From positions 1-64,000 of the forward strand of contig DATNQI010000070.1 in the NCBI GenBank assembly GCA_036704125.1: 64,000 bases of DNA, read 5' to 3'. This document shows, piece by piece, positions 44,667-55,891 of this stretch. Every line of letters starts with the position of its first letter. Positions within the stretch are counted from its first letter, which is position 1. The notes below the pieces were generated by a model that was not told the DNA's origin, did not search any database, and saw only the letters and a program-made list of their open reading frames with translations. This stretch comes from Pantanalinema sp. GTDB taxonomy: Bacteria; Cyanobacteriota; Sericytochromatia; S15B-MN24; UBA4093. The position numbers and the translations under genes are program-made.

Positions 44667-45914
44667 ATGCTTTCTCGATGCCTATCCGTTCGGCTAAACG
44701 GCATTCCCCAAGCCATCCTGGAACAGGATGAGCACGGCAAGCTGCGCCTGACTTACCTGCCGGAGGCCACGAGGGCGCTCTCGCTCAACCTGCCCCTTCG
44801 CGAAGCCCCCTACGAATCCGACGCCTGCGAGGCCTTCTTCGGCGGCCTCTTGCCCGAAAGCGAGCAAGCTCGAAAGGCCATCGCCAGACGCTACGGCATC
44901 AATGCCAACAACAGCTTCAGTCTCCTGCGCGCCATCGGCTACGACTGCGCGGGCGCCGTGTCCTTGCACGCCCCAGATGAGCCGATTCGCTCGGCAGAGA
45001 GCTTCCTGCTGGACGGCCGGGTGCTCTCGCAGGCGGAGCTGGCTCGGCATATTCGGGAATTACCCGAAAAACCGCTGTTCACCGGGATCGATGGTCTGAG
45101 ACTCTCGCTGGCGGGCACCCAGGACAAGGCGGCGGTGTGCATCATCGACGGGGAAGTGGCCCTGCCCCATCACGGCACGCCCACCACCCACATCCTGAAG
45201 CCCGCGGTCTCCGCGAGCGTGGACTCGGTGCGCAACGAATTCATCTGCATGAAGCTCGCCGCGCTGATCGGCCTCGAAGCCCCGTCGGTCGAGATCCGCA
45301 GCGCCGAGGAAATCCCCTACCTGCTCATCGCGCGTTACGATCGAACTTTCCTGCCGAACGGCCACATCGCCCGCATTCACCAGGAAGACTTCTGCCAGGC
45401 ACTGGGGAGGTCCTCCCTGCGCAAGTACCAGGCAGAAGGTGGCCCTGGGTTGAAGGACTGCTTCGCCTTGATGCAGCGCACCAGCCAGCCCGCGTTGTCG
45501 ATCACGCGCTTGCTTCGCCACCTCATCTTCAACGTGCTCATCGGAAACTGGGATGCCCACGCGAAGAACTACTCCTTGCTTCACCAACCCAATGGACGCA
45601 TCGCGCTGGCCCCGGTTTATGACGTGCTTTGTACGCGGATTTATCCCGACTTCATCGATCGCATGGCCATGAAGATCGGCGGCTACTACGAGGTCGATCA
45701 ACTGATCGAGCGCCGTTGGCGGTCCTTCTGCGACGAAGTGGGAATCGGGTTCAACCTGCTGAGCAAGACCCTGATGGACACCCACGCCGCGCTTCAACAA
45801 GCGATCCAGCATGGCTTTCCCGACCTCGACGATCCGCGCTCGCGCCAGATTCTCGCTTTCATCGGCCGGCATGCCACGGACGTCTTGAGGCGGTTTCACC
45901 CCCCCGCCGCCTGA
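44667..45914 (+). CDS. hipA: HipA-like serine/threonine kinase toxin
   Basis: The 415-residue protein starts with the HipA N-terminal domain (MLSRCLSVRLNGIPQ, FFGGLLPES, LLRAIGYDCAGAV) and has the ATP loop LAGTQDKAAVCI, the catalytic NWDAHAKNYSLL (Asp and Asn in place) and the metal-binding APVYDVLCT. E. coli HipA phosphorylates glutamyl-tRNA synthetase and causes dormancy; the target here is not known. All kinase residues are kept, so it should be active. Start 44667 follows GAGGA. It forms a toxin-antitoxin pair with the HipB-like gene. Confidence 0.9.
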   Translation: MLSRCLSVRLNGIPQAILEQDEHGKLRLTYLPEATRALSLNLPLREAPYESDACEAFFGGLLPESEQARKAIARRYGINANNSFSLLRAIGYDCAGAVSLHAPDEPIRSAESFLLDGRVLSQAELARHIRELPEKPLFTGIDGLRLSLAGTQDKAAVCIIDGEVALPHHGTPTTHILKPAVSASVDSVRNEFICMKLAALIGLEAPSVEIRSAEEIPYLLIARYDRTFLPNGHIARIHQEDFCQALGRSSLRKYQAEGGPGLKDCFALMQRTSQPALSITRLLRHLIFNVLIGNWDAHAKNYSLLHQPNGRIALAPVYDVLCTRIYPDFIDRMAMKIGGYYEVDQLIERRWRSFCDEVGIGFNLLSKTLMDTHAALQQAIQHGFPDLDDPRSRQILAFIGRHATDVLRRFHPPAA

Positions 45915-45920
45915 TCCTCG

Positions 45921-47321
45921 CTACTGCCTCCGAGCGATCGTCAGCAGCTGCGGCGGCGTGGCGTCGGCCGGGTAGCTGAGCGTCACCTTCACCTCGTAGT
46001 GCGTGCGGGGCGGGACCTCGACCGTCTCGAAGGGCGGCAGCAGCTGGCCGTGCCGCAGCACCAGGTGGGTGTAGCGGACCTCGGGGAAGCCCCTGGCGTC
46101 TTGCCACTCCAGCTTCACGGGCCCCCGGAAGGTCACCGGCCGGTTGGGCGGATCCAGGTAGACGGCCGTGCGATCGCCCTCGGCCCTCACCGGGTGAGTC
46201 AGGGCGAAGGTGTAGGCCCGCGGGGTGGGATCGGGGTTGTCCAGGGGCACCCTCAGCGCGTAGGTCACACCGTAGTTGCCGTGCGCCTGGTAGGCGGTGT
46301 CCGGGTAGCGCCGCACCAGCGGCGCGCTCTGGTTCTGGCCGGTGCCGAGGCGGTTGAGGTAGGTGGTGGCGATGGGGAAGGAGACCTGCTCGCCCACGCC
46401 CAGCGAGGCCCGCTCCTCGAGCAGCGTGCCGTCCCAGCGATCGCCCTGGCTCACCCCCGCCACGCGCCCGAAGCGAAACGCCCCCTTGGGAGGCGGCAGG
46501 GCGGGATCGAAGGGGGTCGGCGCCGCCTCGCGCGGCCCCGCCATGAGCGGGGTCCCAAGCAGGAGGGCGTAGTCGCCCTCGGAAGGGGCGATCCAGCTGC
46601 CGTCCGGGGCCTTGACGGCGAAGCGCGCCACCTGCGAGAGGTAAACCATGCCATCGCTCTTCAGGCGAAGGACGGTGGTGCGGCCGTTGACCGCGGGCGG
46701 GATCGGCACGCTGGTCGGAATGCTCCAGCTGCGCACGAGCTTGGTCGCGCCGGGCAAGAGGGTCTGGGCGATGCTCGGGACCGATGACCGACCGTGCAAG
46801 AGGTCGGTGGCGACCCGATCCCCGGGCCCCGCGTACACCACGCCCTGCGGGTCAAAGACGAGGGGGTCCAGCGGCTTGAAGACGGCGTCCGGCTGGCTCA
46901 GGTAGCTGGCGCCGCCGACCAGGTCCAGGTTGACGGGGCGATCGCCGAGGTTGGTCGCGAGCAGGCCCACGTACAGCTGCCGCGCCCCCGGGGCCTCGTC
47001 CTTGGCGATATGGTGCGAGAAGACCGAGAAGGCCCCGGAGAACGGAAGGTCCAGATGCGCGGAGGGGGTGGCTGCGCTCGCCGCCGGCAGGGTCGAGAGC
47101 AAGATCCCCTCGCTCTGCACCACCTCGGGGCTGTTGCTGTTGAACACGAGCCCAGCGTCCAGGCCGCCCGGCAAGGCCCGGATCGCGCCCGGAACCTTGA
47201 CCTCGACCTGAGAAGGCGGGCTTGCTCCGGGTGCCGGCTGCGCCTGCTGCTGGGCGGCGCATGCCGAAAGCAGCAGCGAGGCCGCGAGCGGCGAAAGGAT
47301 GCGATGCGTGGTGCGGGCCAT
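45921..47321 (-). CDS. DUF3370 family lipoprotein
   Basis: The 466-residue protein has a lipobox LLSAC (Cys about 20) and a Pro-rich linker. A long domain follows with the DUF3370 landmarks VFNSNSPEVVQSEGILLST, GGASYLSQPDAVFKPL, YAGPGDRVATDLLHG, RYPDTAYQAHGNYGV and YPADATPPQLLTI. I know this family chiefly from cyanobacteria; its function is unknown. The start at 47321 has AGGAGGA upstream. It ends six bases from the convergent hipA stop. Confidence 0.88.
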   Translation of the reverse strand: MARTTHRILSPLAASLLLSACAAQQQAQPAPGASPPSQVEVKVPGAIRALPGGLDAGLVFNSNSPEVVQSEGILLSTLPAASAATPSAHLDLPFSGAFSVFSHHIAKDEAPGARQLYVGLLATNLGDRPVNLDLVGGASYLSQPDAVFKPLDPLVFDPQGVVYAGPGDRVATDLLHGRSSVPSIAQTLLPGATKLVRSWSIPTSVPIPPAVNGRTTVLRLKSDGMVYLSQVARFAVKAPDGSWIAPSEGDYALLLGTPLMAGPREAAPTPFDPALPPPKGAFRFGRVAGVSQGDRWDGTLLEERASLGVGEQVSFPIATTYLNRLGTGQNQSAPLVRRYPDTAYQAHGNYGVTYALRVPLDNPDPTPRAYTFALTHPVRAEGDRTAVYLDPPNRPVTFRGPVKLEWQDARGFPEVRYTHLVLRHGQLLPPFETVEVPPRTHYEVKVTLSYPADATPPQLLTIARRQ

Positions 47322-47361
47322 GTCCTGTCCTCCTGCTTCAGGATAGCAGGCGGATAGGGGC

Positions 47362-47634
47362 CTATGCGAGCAGGCGGTGCCAGCGATCCTGGTCGCTTTC
47401 GATGTCGCGGGCGTGGCCGTCGAGCATCTCGAGCGCTTGGCGCAGCTCGGCAACCTGGGGCTGCAGCTCCAGGATGTCCTTCTGGTACTGGGCGATGATC
47501 TTGTGGGCGCCCTCGATCTCGGCGAGCAGCAGCTGCAACTTGTTGTGCAGGCGGCTCTGCTCGGCGTGGACGGTGCGAAGCAGGGCTTCGTCGAGCTCGG
47601 CGTGACGCGCGGCTTGGATGCGCTTGTAATCCAT
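47362..47634 (-). CDS. small coiled-coil protein
   Basis: The 90-residue protein is almost wholly helical with heptad-like leucines (LHNKLQLLLAEIEGAHKII, LELQPQVAELRQALEML). There is no signal or membrane segment. It resembles short coiled-coil adaptor proteins in general, and I cannot name a family. The start ATG at 47634. It lies 40 bases before the DUF3370 gene on the same strand. Confidence 0.6.
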   Translation of the reverse strand: MDYKRIQAARHAELDEALLRTVHAEQSRLHNKLQLLLAEIEGAHKIIAQYQKDILELQPQVAELRQALEMLDGHARDIESDQDRWHRLLA

Positions 47635-47843
47635 GGCCTACAACCCCCTCGTGCTCGGGCATCGTCGCCCGATTTGCGGTTCCACGGAGCCTTTATCTTG
47701 ACGGGGTTTTCCCCCGGAGAGGTCGCCGACGCGCCTCGGCGTTATGTCGCCCTCCTTATACCCGCCAAGTAGACGATCCTAGCGATCGCATGGTTCCTTG
47801 GCCCGCGTCACCAGCGGGTGACAGCCGATCGAGGGACTTCGGC

Positions 47844-49541
47844 TCAGGCCAGGTTGCGGCGCATCACGGCGAGAAGGTCGTCGAGGAAGCTCTCGCCGAG
47901 CGAGGGCGCCTCGCCGTCGATGGCCTGGGCGACCACCCCGAGCTTCTGGGCCAGGAGGCGCTCGATCTCCTCGTCGAGGGTCCCCACCGCCGAGAGGTAG
48001 GTGACGGTGACCGCGTTGCGCTGGCCGATCCGGTAGGGGCGATCCTCGGCTTGCAGGTGCTCGGCCGGGACGAACGAGTAGTCCACGAACACGACCTGGG
48101 TCGCCGCCGTCAGCGAGAGGCCGATGCCCGCCGCCTGGAGGTTTCCCGCGAAGACCCGGATCCCCGGGTCATTCTGGAAATCATCAACGGCTTGCTGTCG
48201 TTGACTTGCTGACTCGGCACCCGTCACTCTCACGCAGGACGCCGCGAAATGCGACACGACGGCATCGATCACCACCTGATGACATGCAAAGATGATGACC
48301 TTCTCCCCCGCCTCCAGGATCGATTCGGCCAGCGCGATCGCCGCGGGGATCTTGGCGATCGCCGCCGCATGGCGCAGCTTGGCCACCTCGGCGAGCAGGG
48401 TCTTGCGGGGCACGCGCTTGCGCTTGGCGAGCCGCGCGACGTAGTCGAGCCAGACCTTGCGGTAGGCCGCGAGGTCCACCTCGACCGGCATGTAGGTCCG
48501 CAGCTTGGGGGGGAGATCGAGCACGGCGGCCTTCTTGCGGCGCAGCAGCACGCCTTCGAGCTTCTCGTGCAGCTCGTCGAGGTTGGAGGCCCCGTTCATG
48601 TCCCAGCCGAAGGCCCCCTGGAAGGCGGCGCAGTAGCGCAGGGCGAAGGCGAGCTGATCGTCGCCCAGGGGGTGGCGGATGGCCCGCAAGAGAGCAAAGA
48701 GGTCGAGCGGTCGGTTGGTGATGGGGGTGCCCGTCAGCAGGTAGACCCGCTCGGCGCGATCCGCGATGCCCCGGATGCGGCCGTTCGGCAGCGATCGCGC
48801 CGTCTTGCGCCGGGCCTTGCGATCGCCGCCGAGCACCAGGAGCGATCGCTGCGAGCGCAGGTTCTTGATGTAGTGCGCCTCGTCGAGAATGAGGCAGGCC
48901 CACTCCTTGGCGAGCAGGGCCGAGCGGTGCTTGCGCAGGACGTCGTAGTTGACGATGGTCCAGCGCGCGCGGGCAAAGGCGCGCCCCACCACGCTCACCT
49001 CAGCCTCGTGGCCCAGGGCCAGGCGGATCTCGCGCTCCCAGTTCAGCTTGAGGCCCGCCGGGCAGACCACCAGGATCTCGCCGGTCGGATGGGCCTCGTG
49101 GGCCGCGATGATGGCCTGGCGCGTCTTGCCGAGGCCCATGTCGTCGGCCAGGAGGGCCCCTCTCACCTCGCGCGGGCGCATGAGGAAGTCGATCCCCGAG
49201 ACCTGGTGAGGGAAGAGCCCGGGATACCGGCTCGAAAGGTTGGGAACGGCGCGCTCGTAAGCCTCGAGCAGTCTCGCGTTCATGGCCGCGGTCTCGGCCA
49301 GGGCCTCGCCCGAGATCCGGCGAAGCTCGGCGAGGGCCTCCTCGGGGGCTTCCGCTCGCGCCAGGCGCTCGGCGAGGTCGGGGGCGAGCCAGGCGGGGAC
49401 GTGCCAGCGCCTGGTCTCGGGATCGAAGCTGCGGAAGCGCATGCGCTTGATCGCGGCCACCCAGGTGGGCTGGAAGGGAAATTCGAGGACGAGCTCGCCG
49501 TCCAATAGCGAGACATGGAGGCGGGAGTGTTCCGGAGTCAA
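47844..49541 (-). CDS. SNF2-family helicase (SMARCAL1/HARP-like)
   Basis: The 565-residue protein has an N-terminal ~50-residue HARP-like part (FPFQPTWVAAIKRMRFRSFD, RRWHVPAW) followed by two RecA-like domains. It shows Walker A DDMGLGKT, DEAH box LDEAHYIKN, motif III LLTGTPITNRP, motif V region AAGIGLSLTAATQVVFVD and motif VI EDRPYRIGQR. So it is a DNA translocase, perhaps for annealing or repair of forks. The start is TTG at 49541, overlapping the stop of the phosphatase gene upstream (TTGA). A weak hairpin GTCACC-AGCG-GGTGAC (47807-47822) follows. Confidence 0.9.
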   Translation of the reverse strand: MTPEHSRLHVSLLDGELVLEFPFQPTWVAAIKRMRFRSFDPETRRWHVPAWLAPDLAERLARAEAPEEALAELRRISGEALAETAAMNARLLEAYERAVPNLSSRYPGLFPHQVSGIDFLMRPREVRGALLADDMGLGKTRQAIIAAHEAHPTGEILVVCPAGLKLNWEREIRLALGHEAEVSVVGRAFARARWTIVNYDVLRKHRSALLAKEWACLILDEAHYIKNLRSQRSLLVLGGDRKARRKTARSLPNGRIRGIADRAERVYLLTGTPITNRPLDLFALLRAIRHPLGDDQLAFALRYCAAFQGAFGWDMNGASNLDELHEKLEGVLLRRKKAAVLDLPPKLRTYMPVEVDLAAYRKVWLDYVARLAKRKRVPRKTLLAEVAKLRHAAAIAKIPAAIALAESILEAGEKVIIFACHQVVIDAVVSHFAASCVRVTGAESASQRQQAVDDFQNDPGIRVFAGNLQAAGIGLSLTAATQVVFVDYSFVPAEHLQAEDRPYRIGQRNAVTVTYLSAVGTLDEEIERLLAQKLGVVAQAIDGEAPSLGESFLDDLLAVMRRNLA

Positions 49542-50170
49542 ATCAGCGATCGCGTCGGGGCGGTCGCGACGGCGACCTGCGGGACCCGGTTCAGGTAGAG
49601 GAGGCTGGGGCCCTTGGCCGTCAGGTGGATCTCGGTGGTCGAGGTGTTGTGCAGCTCGAAGAAGATCCCGCTCGGGAAGGGGATCGCGAGCAGGACATGG
49701 ATCAGCCGGCGCAGGATGGCCCCGTGCGCCACGACGGCCACCCGGCCACCGGGATGCCGCTCCTGGATCTCGCCCATGAACGAGTCGAGGCGCGCGCGGG
49801 TGTCCTCCTCGGTCTCGGCTTGGGGCACCTGGGCCCAGTCGCCGGAGTCGACGAAGCGGCGGTGCTCCTCGGGGTAGCGCTCGGCGATGCTCGCCCAGCT
49901 GAGCCCTGAGAAGATCCCCACGTCGATCTCGCGGATGCGCGCATCGACCCTCAGGCTCAAGCCCAGGCGATCGGCCAACGCGCGGCCCGTCTGGTGGGCG
50001 CGCTTCAGGTCGCTCGCGTAGATGGCGTCGAAGCGCTCGTGGGAAAGCCCCTCGGCGAGAGCCTGGGCCTGGGCGAGCCCCTGCGGGTTGAGCGGGGAGT
50101 CGAAATGGCCCTGGACGACTCCCATTTGGTTGGCGACGGATTCGCCGTGGCGAATTAGGATGAGCTGCAT
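49538..50170 (-). CDS. histidine phosphatase family protein
   Basis: The 210-residue protein begins [15 protein letters not shown] with the RHG phosphohistidine motif (His8). The second catalytic His is in [13 protein letters not shown]. Family members are phosphoglycerate mutase-like or small-molecule phosphatases (for example CobC-like); the substrate is not clear. It is coupled by overlap to the SNF2 helicase gene. The start ATG is at 50170. Confidence 0.9.
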   Translation of the reverse strand: MQLILIRHGESVANQMGVVQGHFDSPLNPQGLAQAQALAEGLSHERFDAIYASDLKRAHQTGRALADRLGLSLRVDARIREIDVGIFSGLSWASIAERYPEEHRRFVDSGDWAQVPQAETEEDTRARLDSFMGEIQERHPGGRVAVVAHGAILRRLIHVLLAIPFPSGIFFELHNTSTTEIHLTAKGPSLLYLNRVPQVAVATAPTRSLI

Positions 50171-50217
50171 GGTGATCTAACGCTACGGCGCCGGGCCCGG
50201 CGGCGTCAAGCAGGCAG

Positions 50218-50226
50218 TGATAGAAT
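50218..50226 (+). promoter_or_regulatory. extended -10 TGATAGAAT
   Basis: TGA-TAGAAT, 22 bases before the DUF255 gene. No clear -35. Confidence 0.45.
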
Positions 50227-50248
50227 CCAGAGGCGAGAGGGGACGACC

Positions 50249-52291
<2,043 letters not shown>

Positions 52292-52316
52292 GGAGGGGTG
52301 CGTCGCCCGCGCGCCT

Positions 52317-53123
52317 TCACCTGCCGGCCGAGAAGTCCTGAAAGAGGCATCCCCCTTCGCCCGCCATCCCCGAGTCCCACTGGTAGCCCCAGAGGTAGCG
52401 ACCCGAGCCCAGGGCGGCCACGCTCTGGGCGCCCTGGCTACCCTGGTTGCTCGCCCCGTCGAAGGTGAAGGTCCGCAGGCCCTTGGCCGGGATCAGCTCG
52501 GAGATGAACAGCGCCTGCCCTCCCGGGCCGCCGCGGTCGTGGATGCGGAAGCGGTAGGTGATCGCGAGCGGATAGGGCTCGAAGCGCGCCGTGAAGGGGA
52601 AGCTCACCGACTGCCCCTGGCCGGGCGAGTTGCGCATGCCGACCAGGTACACGTCCCATGCGGGGAAGACCCCCCCGTGCGAGGCCGTGACCTGGACGGT
52701 GCGGGTTCGCCAGAAGCCGACCCGGTTGTTGTCGCTGTCGTTGTAGAAGTGGGCGTAGTACTGGCCGTCGGGCACGTCCTTGACCCGGTAGATCCCGCTG
52801 GCGTCGGTGGTGAGCCGATAAGTCCGGCCGGTGCGGTTGTTGATCACGGTCAGGGGGATGCCGCTCGCGGGCTCTCCCCGGGTCAGGACGGTGCCCGCCA
52901 CCTCGCGCGCGCCCACCTCGGGCGGGGCGGGCGTGGCGTAGGGGTAGGGCGGCGTCGGGCCCGTGACCGGCGGCGGTGAGGTCACGGGCACGGGGGGAGG
53001 GGGCAACTCCACCGCGGGAGGGGAGGTAGGGGCGGCGGGAGGAGCGGGAGGGGGGCTCTTCGCCCCGCATCCCGCCCCGATGGCGGCCATCGTCAGCCCG
53101 CAAACCAGGTGAATCCTGCGCAC
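52317..53123 (-). CDS. lipoprotein with Pro-rich linker and carboxypeptidase-regulatory-like domain
   Basis: The 268-residue protein has a lipobox GAGC, a Pro-rich linker of about 60 residues, and a transthyretin-like beta sandwich (VAGTVLTRGEPASGIPLTVI, YRLTTDASGIYRVKDVPDGQ). A further beta region of about 100 residues follows. No catalytic motif; probably a surface-anchored binding protein. The start is GTG at 53123 with GGAGGT upstream, since it places the signal peptide at the N-terminus; a start at 53171 does not. Confidence 0.65.
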   Translation of the reverse strand: MRRIHLVCGLTMAAIGAGCGAKSPPPAPPAAPTSPPAVELPPPPVPVTSPPPVTGPTPPYPYATPAPPEVGAREVAGTVLTRGEPASGIPLTVINNRTGRTYRLTTDASGIYRVKDVPDGQYYAHFYNDSDNNRVGFWRTRTVQVTASHGGVFPAWDVYLVGMRNSPGQGQSVSFPFTARFEPYPLAITYRFRIHDRGGPGGQALFISELIPAKGLRTFTFDGASNQGSQGAQSVAALGSGRYLWGYQWDSGMAGEGGCLFQDFSAGR

Positions 53124-53263
53124 CAAGGTCGGCACCTCCGCTTGTTCGGCCAAGGAGGCGTCACGCCTCAAGGCTCGATCGCTAGAAACGGTTCCGTCCC
53201 AACCCTAGCGACCCCACGCCCCTTGGGCCACGGGCAAAGCGGCCGAAAGATCTCGGCAGAGGA

Positions 53264-54031
53264 TCAGAAGGCGCGCAGCATCTCGCCAGGGGCATTGGCG
53301 CCGAAGGCGTCCACCCCCAAGGCCGCCATGCGGCGGGCCTCGTCGGGGGTCCGCACCGTCCAGGCGAAGAGCGAGAGTTCCGCCGCGTGCGCGAGCCGGA
53401 CCTGATCGGCGTCGACGGTCTCCACGCTCGGCCCGACGGCATCGGCCCCGGCCGCGCGGGCCATGGCCGCCGGATCGACGGGCAGGGCGTGATAGAGGAC
53501 CCCGGCGCAGCAATCCGGCGCAAGACGCTTGAGCGCCTGAATCGCGAAGTGGTCGAAGGAGATGAAGAGGGCCCGGTGCGAAAGCCCCGCCTTGCGCACC
53601 TCGGCGACGACGGCCGCCTCGATGCCGGGATAGCGGCGCGAACCGGCCTTCAGCTCGATCACCACGACGGGCAGGGCGCCGCGCCGCTCGCCCTCCTCGT
53701 TCACCAGCGCCAGGAGCTCCGAGAGCAGGGGGATGGGCTCGCCCGAAAAGCGCGGCTCGTACCACCCCCCCGCGTCCAGCTCGCGCAGCGCGTGGTAGGG
53801 GTGATCGGCGAGTAGCCCCTGGCCGCTGGTGGTGCGCTCGAGGGTGAAGTCGTGCATCACGACCACCTGGCCGTCGGCGCTCAGGTGCACGTCGCACTCC
53901 ACGCCGTCCGCCCCCTGGGCGAAGGCCTCGCGGAAGCTCGCGAGCGTGTTCTCGGGCGCGCAGGCCATCGCCCCCCGGTGACCGATCACCAGGGGGCGCG
54001 AAAGCGGGGTCTCGAGCGGGCGGGACGCCAC
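53264..54031 (-). CDS. glycerophosphodiester phosphodiesterase
   Basis: The 255-residue protein has the GDPD motifs VIGHRGAMACAPENTLASF, GVECDVHLSADGQVVVMHD and VVVIELKAG, plus FAWTVRTPDEA at the end. It cleaves glycerophosphodiesters to glycerol-3-phosphate and an alcohol. No signal peptide. It starts four bases after the phospholipase D-like gene, so both are one operon: one enzyme attacks phospholipids, the other the deacylated headgroups. Confidence 0.93.
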   Translation of the reverse strand: MASRPLETPLSRPLVIGHRGAMACAPENTLASFREAFAQGADGVECDVHLSADGQVVVMHDFTLERTTSGQGLLADHPYHALRELDAGGWYEPRFSGEPIPLLSELLALVNEEGERRGALPVVVIELKAGSRRYPGIEAAVVAEVRKAGLSHRALFISFDHFAIQALKRLAPDCCAGVLYHALPVDPAAMARAAGADAVGPSVETVDADQVRLAHAAELSLFAWTVRTPDEARRMAALGVDAFGANAPGEMLRAF

Positions 54032-54035
54032 GGGC

Positions 54036-55121
54036 CTAGTTGGAGGCCCAGTCCTTGGCGGCGACCTGGGCGAGCCTCGCGACGATCGCCTTGTCGTCGA
54101 TGATGACGCCCATCTCGCGGTTCTTGGTCAGCGAGTTGGTGGTCAGGTTCTCCGAGCCGATGTAGGCCTTGGCGCCGTCGGCGATGACCAGCTTGGCGTG
54201 CAGGCCGACCGTCTTGATGAACTTGACGTCGGTGATGCCGGCATCCGCGAGCTGCTTGCGCTGCTTCTCGTTGCCGTCGTAGCCCGAGTCCTTCTCCGGG
54301 GCGTGGTAGGAGAGCTGGACGGTCACGTTGGCGCCGGCCTTCTTGCGAGCGGCCATGTGGGCGACCACGTCCACGTCGTCCATGAACTCCACCTGGACCG
54401 TGAGGTCCTTCTTGGCCGAGTCGATCAGCTTGAGGATGCGCTCCTTCGAGTTGGTCGGGCTGACGACCAGGTCCTCGTCCTTGGGCACGATGGGGCGCTC
54501 GTCCCAGTCGGCCTCGAAGATCTCGGTCAGCTCCTTGACGTCGGAGGGCGAGGTGTCAAAGACCAGGTACTCGCGGTTCTTCTGGAAGGCGGCGGCCGAG
54601 AAGTTCATCGTCATGATGAAGGCGCCCTTGCCGTCGATGATCATGGACTTCTGGTGGGTGAAGACGAACTGCGGGCTGGAGCGCTTGACCCGCACGCCGT
54701 TCGCGGTCAGCACCTCGAGGGCGGCGCGGTTGACGTTGATGGAGGGCTTGGGCAGCTCGCCGGGCTTGGGCATGACGGGCATCACGAAGGGCTGGTTCTC
54801 GAGGATGATCCGCACGTCGAGGCCGGCCTTGGACTTGGCGATCAGCGCGTCGGTGATCTCCTTGGTCACGCCCGAGTAGGTCAAAAGGTACATCTCGAGG
54901 AGGATCGACTTCTTGGCGCCGTTGATCGCGTCGAGGATGGGCTGGTGGCCGGACTCGGGCATCACCATCAGGGACAGCTCGCCGGGCTTGTGCGCCTTGG
55001 CCGTCAGCTTGGTCTGATCGACGGAGCCCGCGGAGAGCATGGGCACGCCGCACCCCGTCAGCAGGCTGAGGCCGGCGGCGGCGGTGACCAGGAGGTGCTT
55101 GAGCGGGCGGCGATTGTGCAT
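54036..55121 (-). CDS. phospholipase D-like lipoprotein
   Basis: The 361-residue protein has a lipobox LLTGC and two PLD halves, each with its HKD motif: FTHQKSMIIDGKGAFI (about residue 175) and GLHAKLVIADGAKAYIGSEN (about 315). It should cleave phosphodiester bonds outside the cytoplasm. The start at 55121 has AAAGGAC upstream; the frame is open to 55268 but without signal. It is the first gene of an operon with the glycerophosphodiesterase. A TTAA-type tandem motif lies upstream. Confidence 0.9.
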   Translation of the reverse strand: MHNRRPLKHLLVTAAAGLSLLTGCGVPMLSAGSVDQTKLTAKAHKPGELSLMVMPESGHQPILDAINGAKKSILLEMYLLTYSGVTKEITDALIAKSKAGLDVRIILENQPFVMPVMPKPGELPKPSINVNRAALEVLTANGVRVKRSSPQFVFTHQKSMIIDGKGAFIMTMNFSAAAFQKNREYLVFDTSPSDVKELTEIFEADWDERPIVPKDEDLVVSPTNSKERILKLIDSAKKDLTVQVEFMDDVDVVAHMAARKKAGANVTVQLSYHAPEKDSGYDGNEKQRKQLADAGITDVKFIKTVGLHAKLVIADGAKAYIGSENLTTNSLTKNREMGVIIDDKAIVARLAQVAAKDWASN

Positions 55122-55158
55122 CGTGCGGTCCTTTCCCTTGAAGGAAATCTCAACGCGG

Positions 55159-55177
55159 CTTAACTGTTCGTTAATGC
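55159..55177. promoter_or_regulatory. putative Pho-box-like site CTTAACTG-TTC-GTTAATGC
   Basis: Two 8-base TTAA half-sites with a 3-base gap, 38 bases before the phospholipase D-like gene. It matches the shape of cyanobacterial Pho boxes best of the four sites seen. Confidence 0.4.
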
Positions 55178-55246
55178 CTATTGGGGTTATCGCCCGTTGA
55201 ACGAAAAAGTTGCGTGTGAATTTTCCAGGACTCGCGCCCTGACGTC

Positions 55247-55275
55247 TTGTCCGGCATGCGCTTTTCACCTAGCAT
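55247..55275 (+). promoter_or_regulatory. promoter TTGTCC-17-TAGCAT, near-leaderless
   Basis: TTGTCC (55247-55252), 17 bases, TAGCAT (55270-55275). The ATG follows nine bases later, so the mRNA leader would have only a few bases. Confidence 0.55.
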
Positions 55276-55284
55276 GAGGGGGTC

Positions 55285-55800
55285 ATGTTTCAGCAAACGC
55301 TTGATGCCACGCCCTTCATCTCCTCGGCACTCGCGCCCGCGGTCGCGATCTCGGCGTGCGCGATCCTGGCCTCCAACGCGCAGAGCAAGTACTCGTCGCT
55401 GGTGGACCGCATCCGCACCCTGAACGCCGAGCGGCGCGAGTTCCAGCACCTGGATCCGATCTCGGTGGCCGATTCGCTGCGGATCAAGAGCCTGGATCGG
55501 CAGATCGCCCTGATCTTTCGGCGCGCCCGGCACATGCGCGACGCGATCTTCCTGCTCTACGCGGCGATCGCCTGCATCATCTCGACGTCGTTCCTGATCG
55601 CGGCCATCCAGTACTTCCAGATCAAGACCCTGGGCCACGCCCCCAAGGTCACCTTCCTGAGCGGGCTGGTGCTGGTGCTCGCGGCACTCGTCAAGGAGCT
55701 CCTGGAGGTGCGCCTCACCTTCCGGGTGGTGCGCTACGAGCTGGGGCTGTTCGACCCGGACGCGGCCAAAGAGGCCGAGCGCAGTTTCCGCGGCGTCTGA
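55285..55800 (+). CDS. DUF2721 family membrane protein
   Basis: The 171-residue protein has the DUF2721 mark ALAPAVAISACAILASNAQS then KYSSLVDRIRTLNAER. Three membrane segments: one near the start, two after residue 90 (LLYAAIACIISTSFLIAAI, FLSGLVLVLAALV). The role is unknown. GAGGGGG lies just before the ATG but would be cut short if the mRNA starts at the predicted base. Confidence 0.85.
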   Translation: MFQQTLDATPFISSALAPAVAISACAILASNAQSKYSSLVDRIRTLNAERREFQHLDPISVADSLRIKSLDRQIALIFRRARHMRDAIFLLYAAIACIISTSFLIAAIQYFQIKTLGHAPKVTFLSGLVLVLAALVKELLEVRLTFRVVRYELGLFDPDAAKEAERSFRGV

Positions 55801-55834
55801 GCAAACCGTGGCGAAAAAAACCAGCCTGAAGCCT

Positions 55835-55857
55835 CCCCGCCCCTCGGTGGGGCGGGG
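55835..55857. terminator. GC hairpin, second copy of the element at 7805
   Basis: CCCCGCCCC, TCGGT, GGGGCGGGG. Arms identical to 7805-7827. It separates two convergent genes. Confidence 0.6.
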
Positions 55858-55891
55858 GATCAAGCGAGCGCCAATCTCAAGTCTGACCTGA

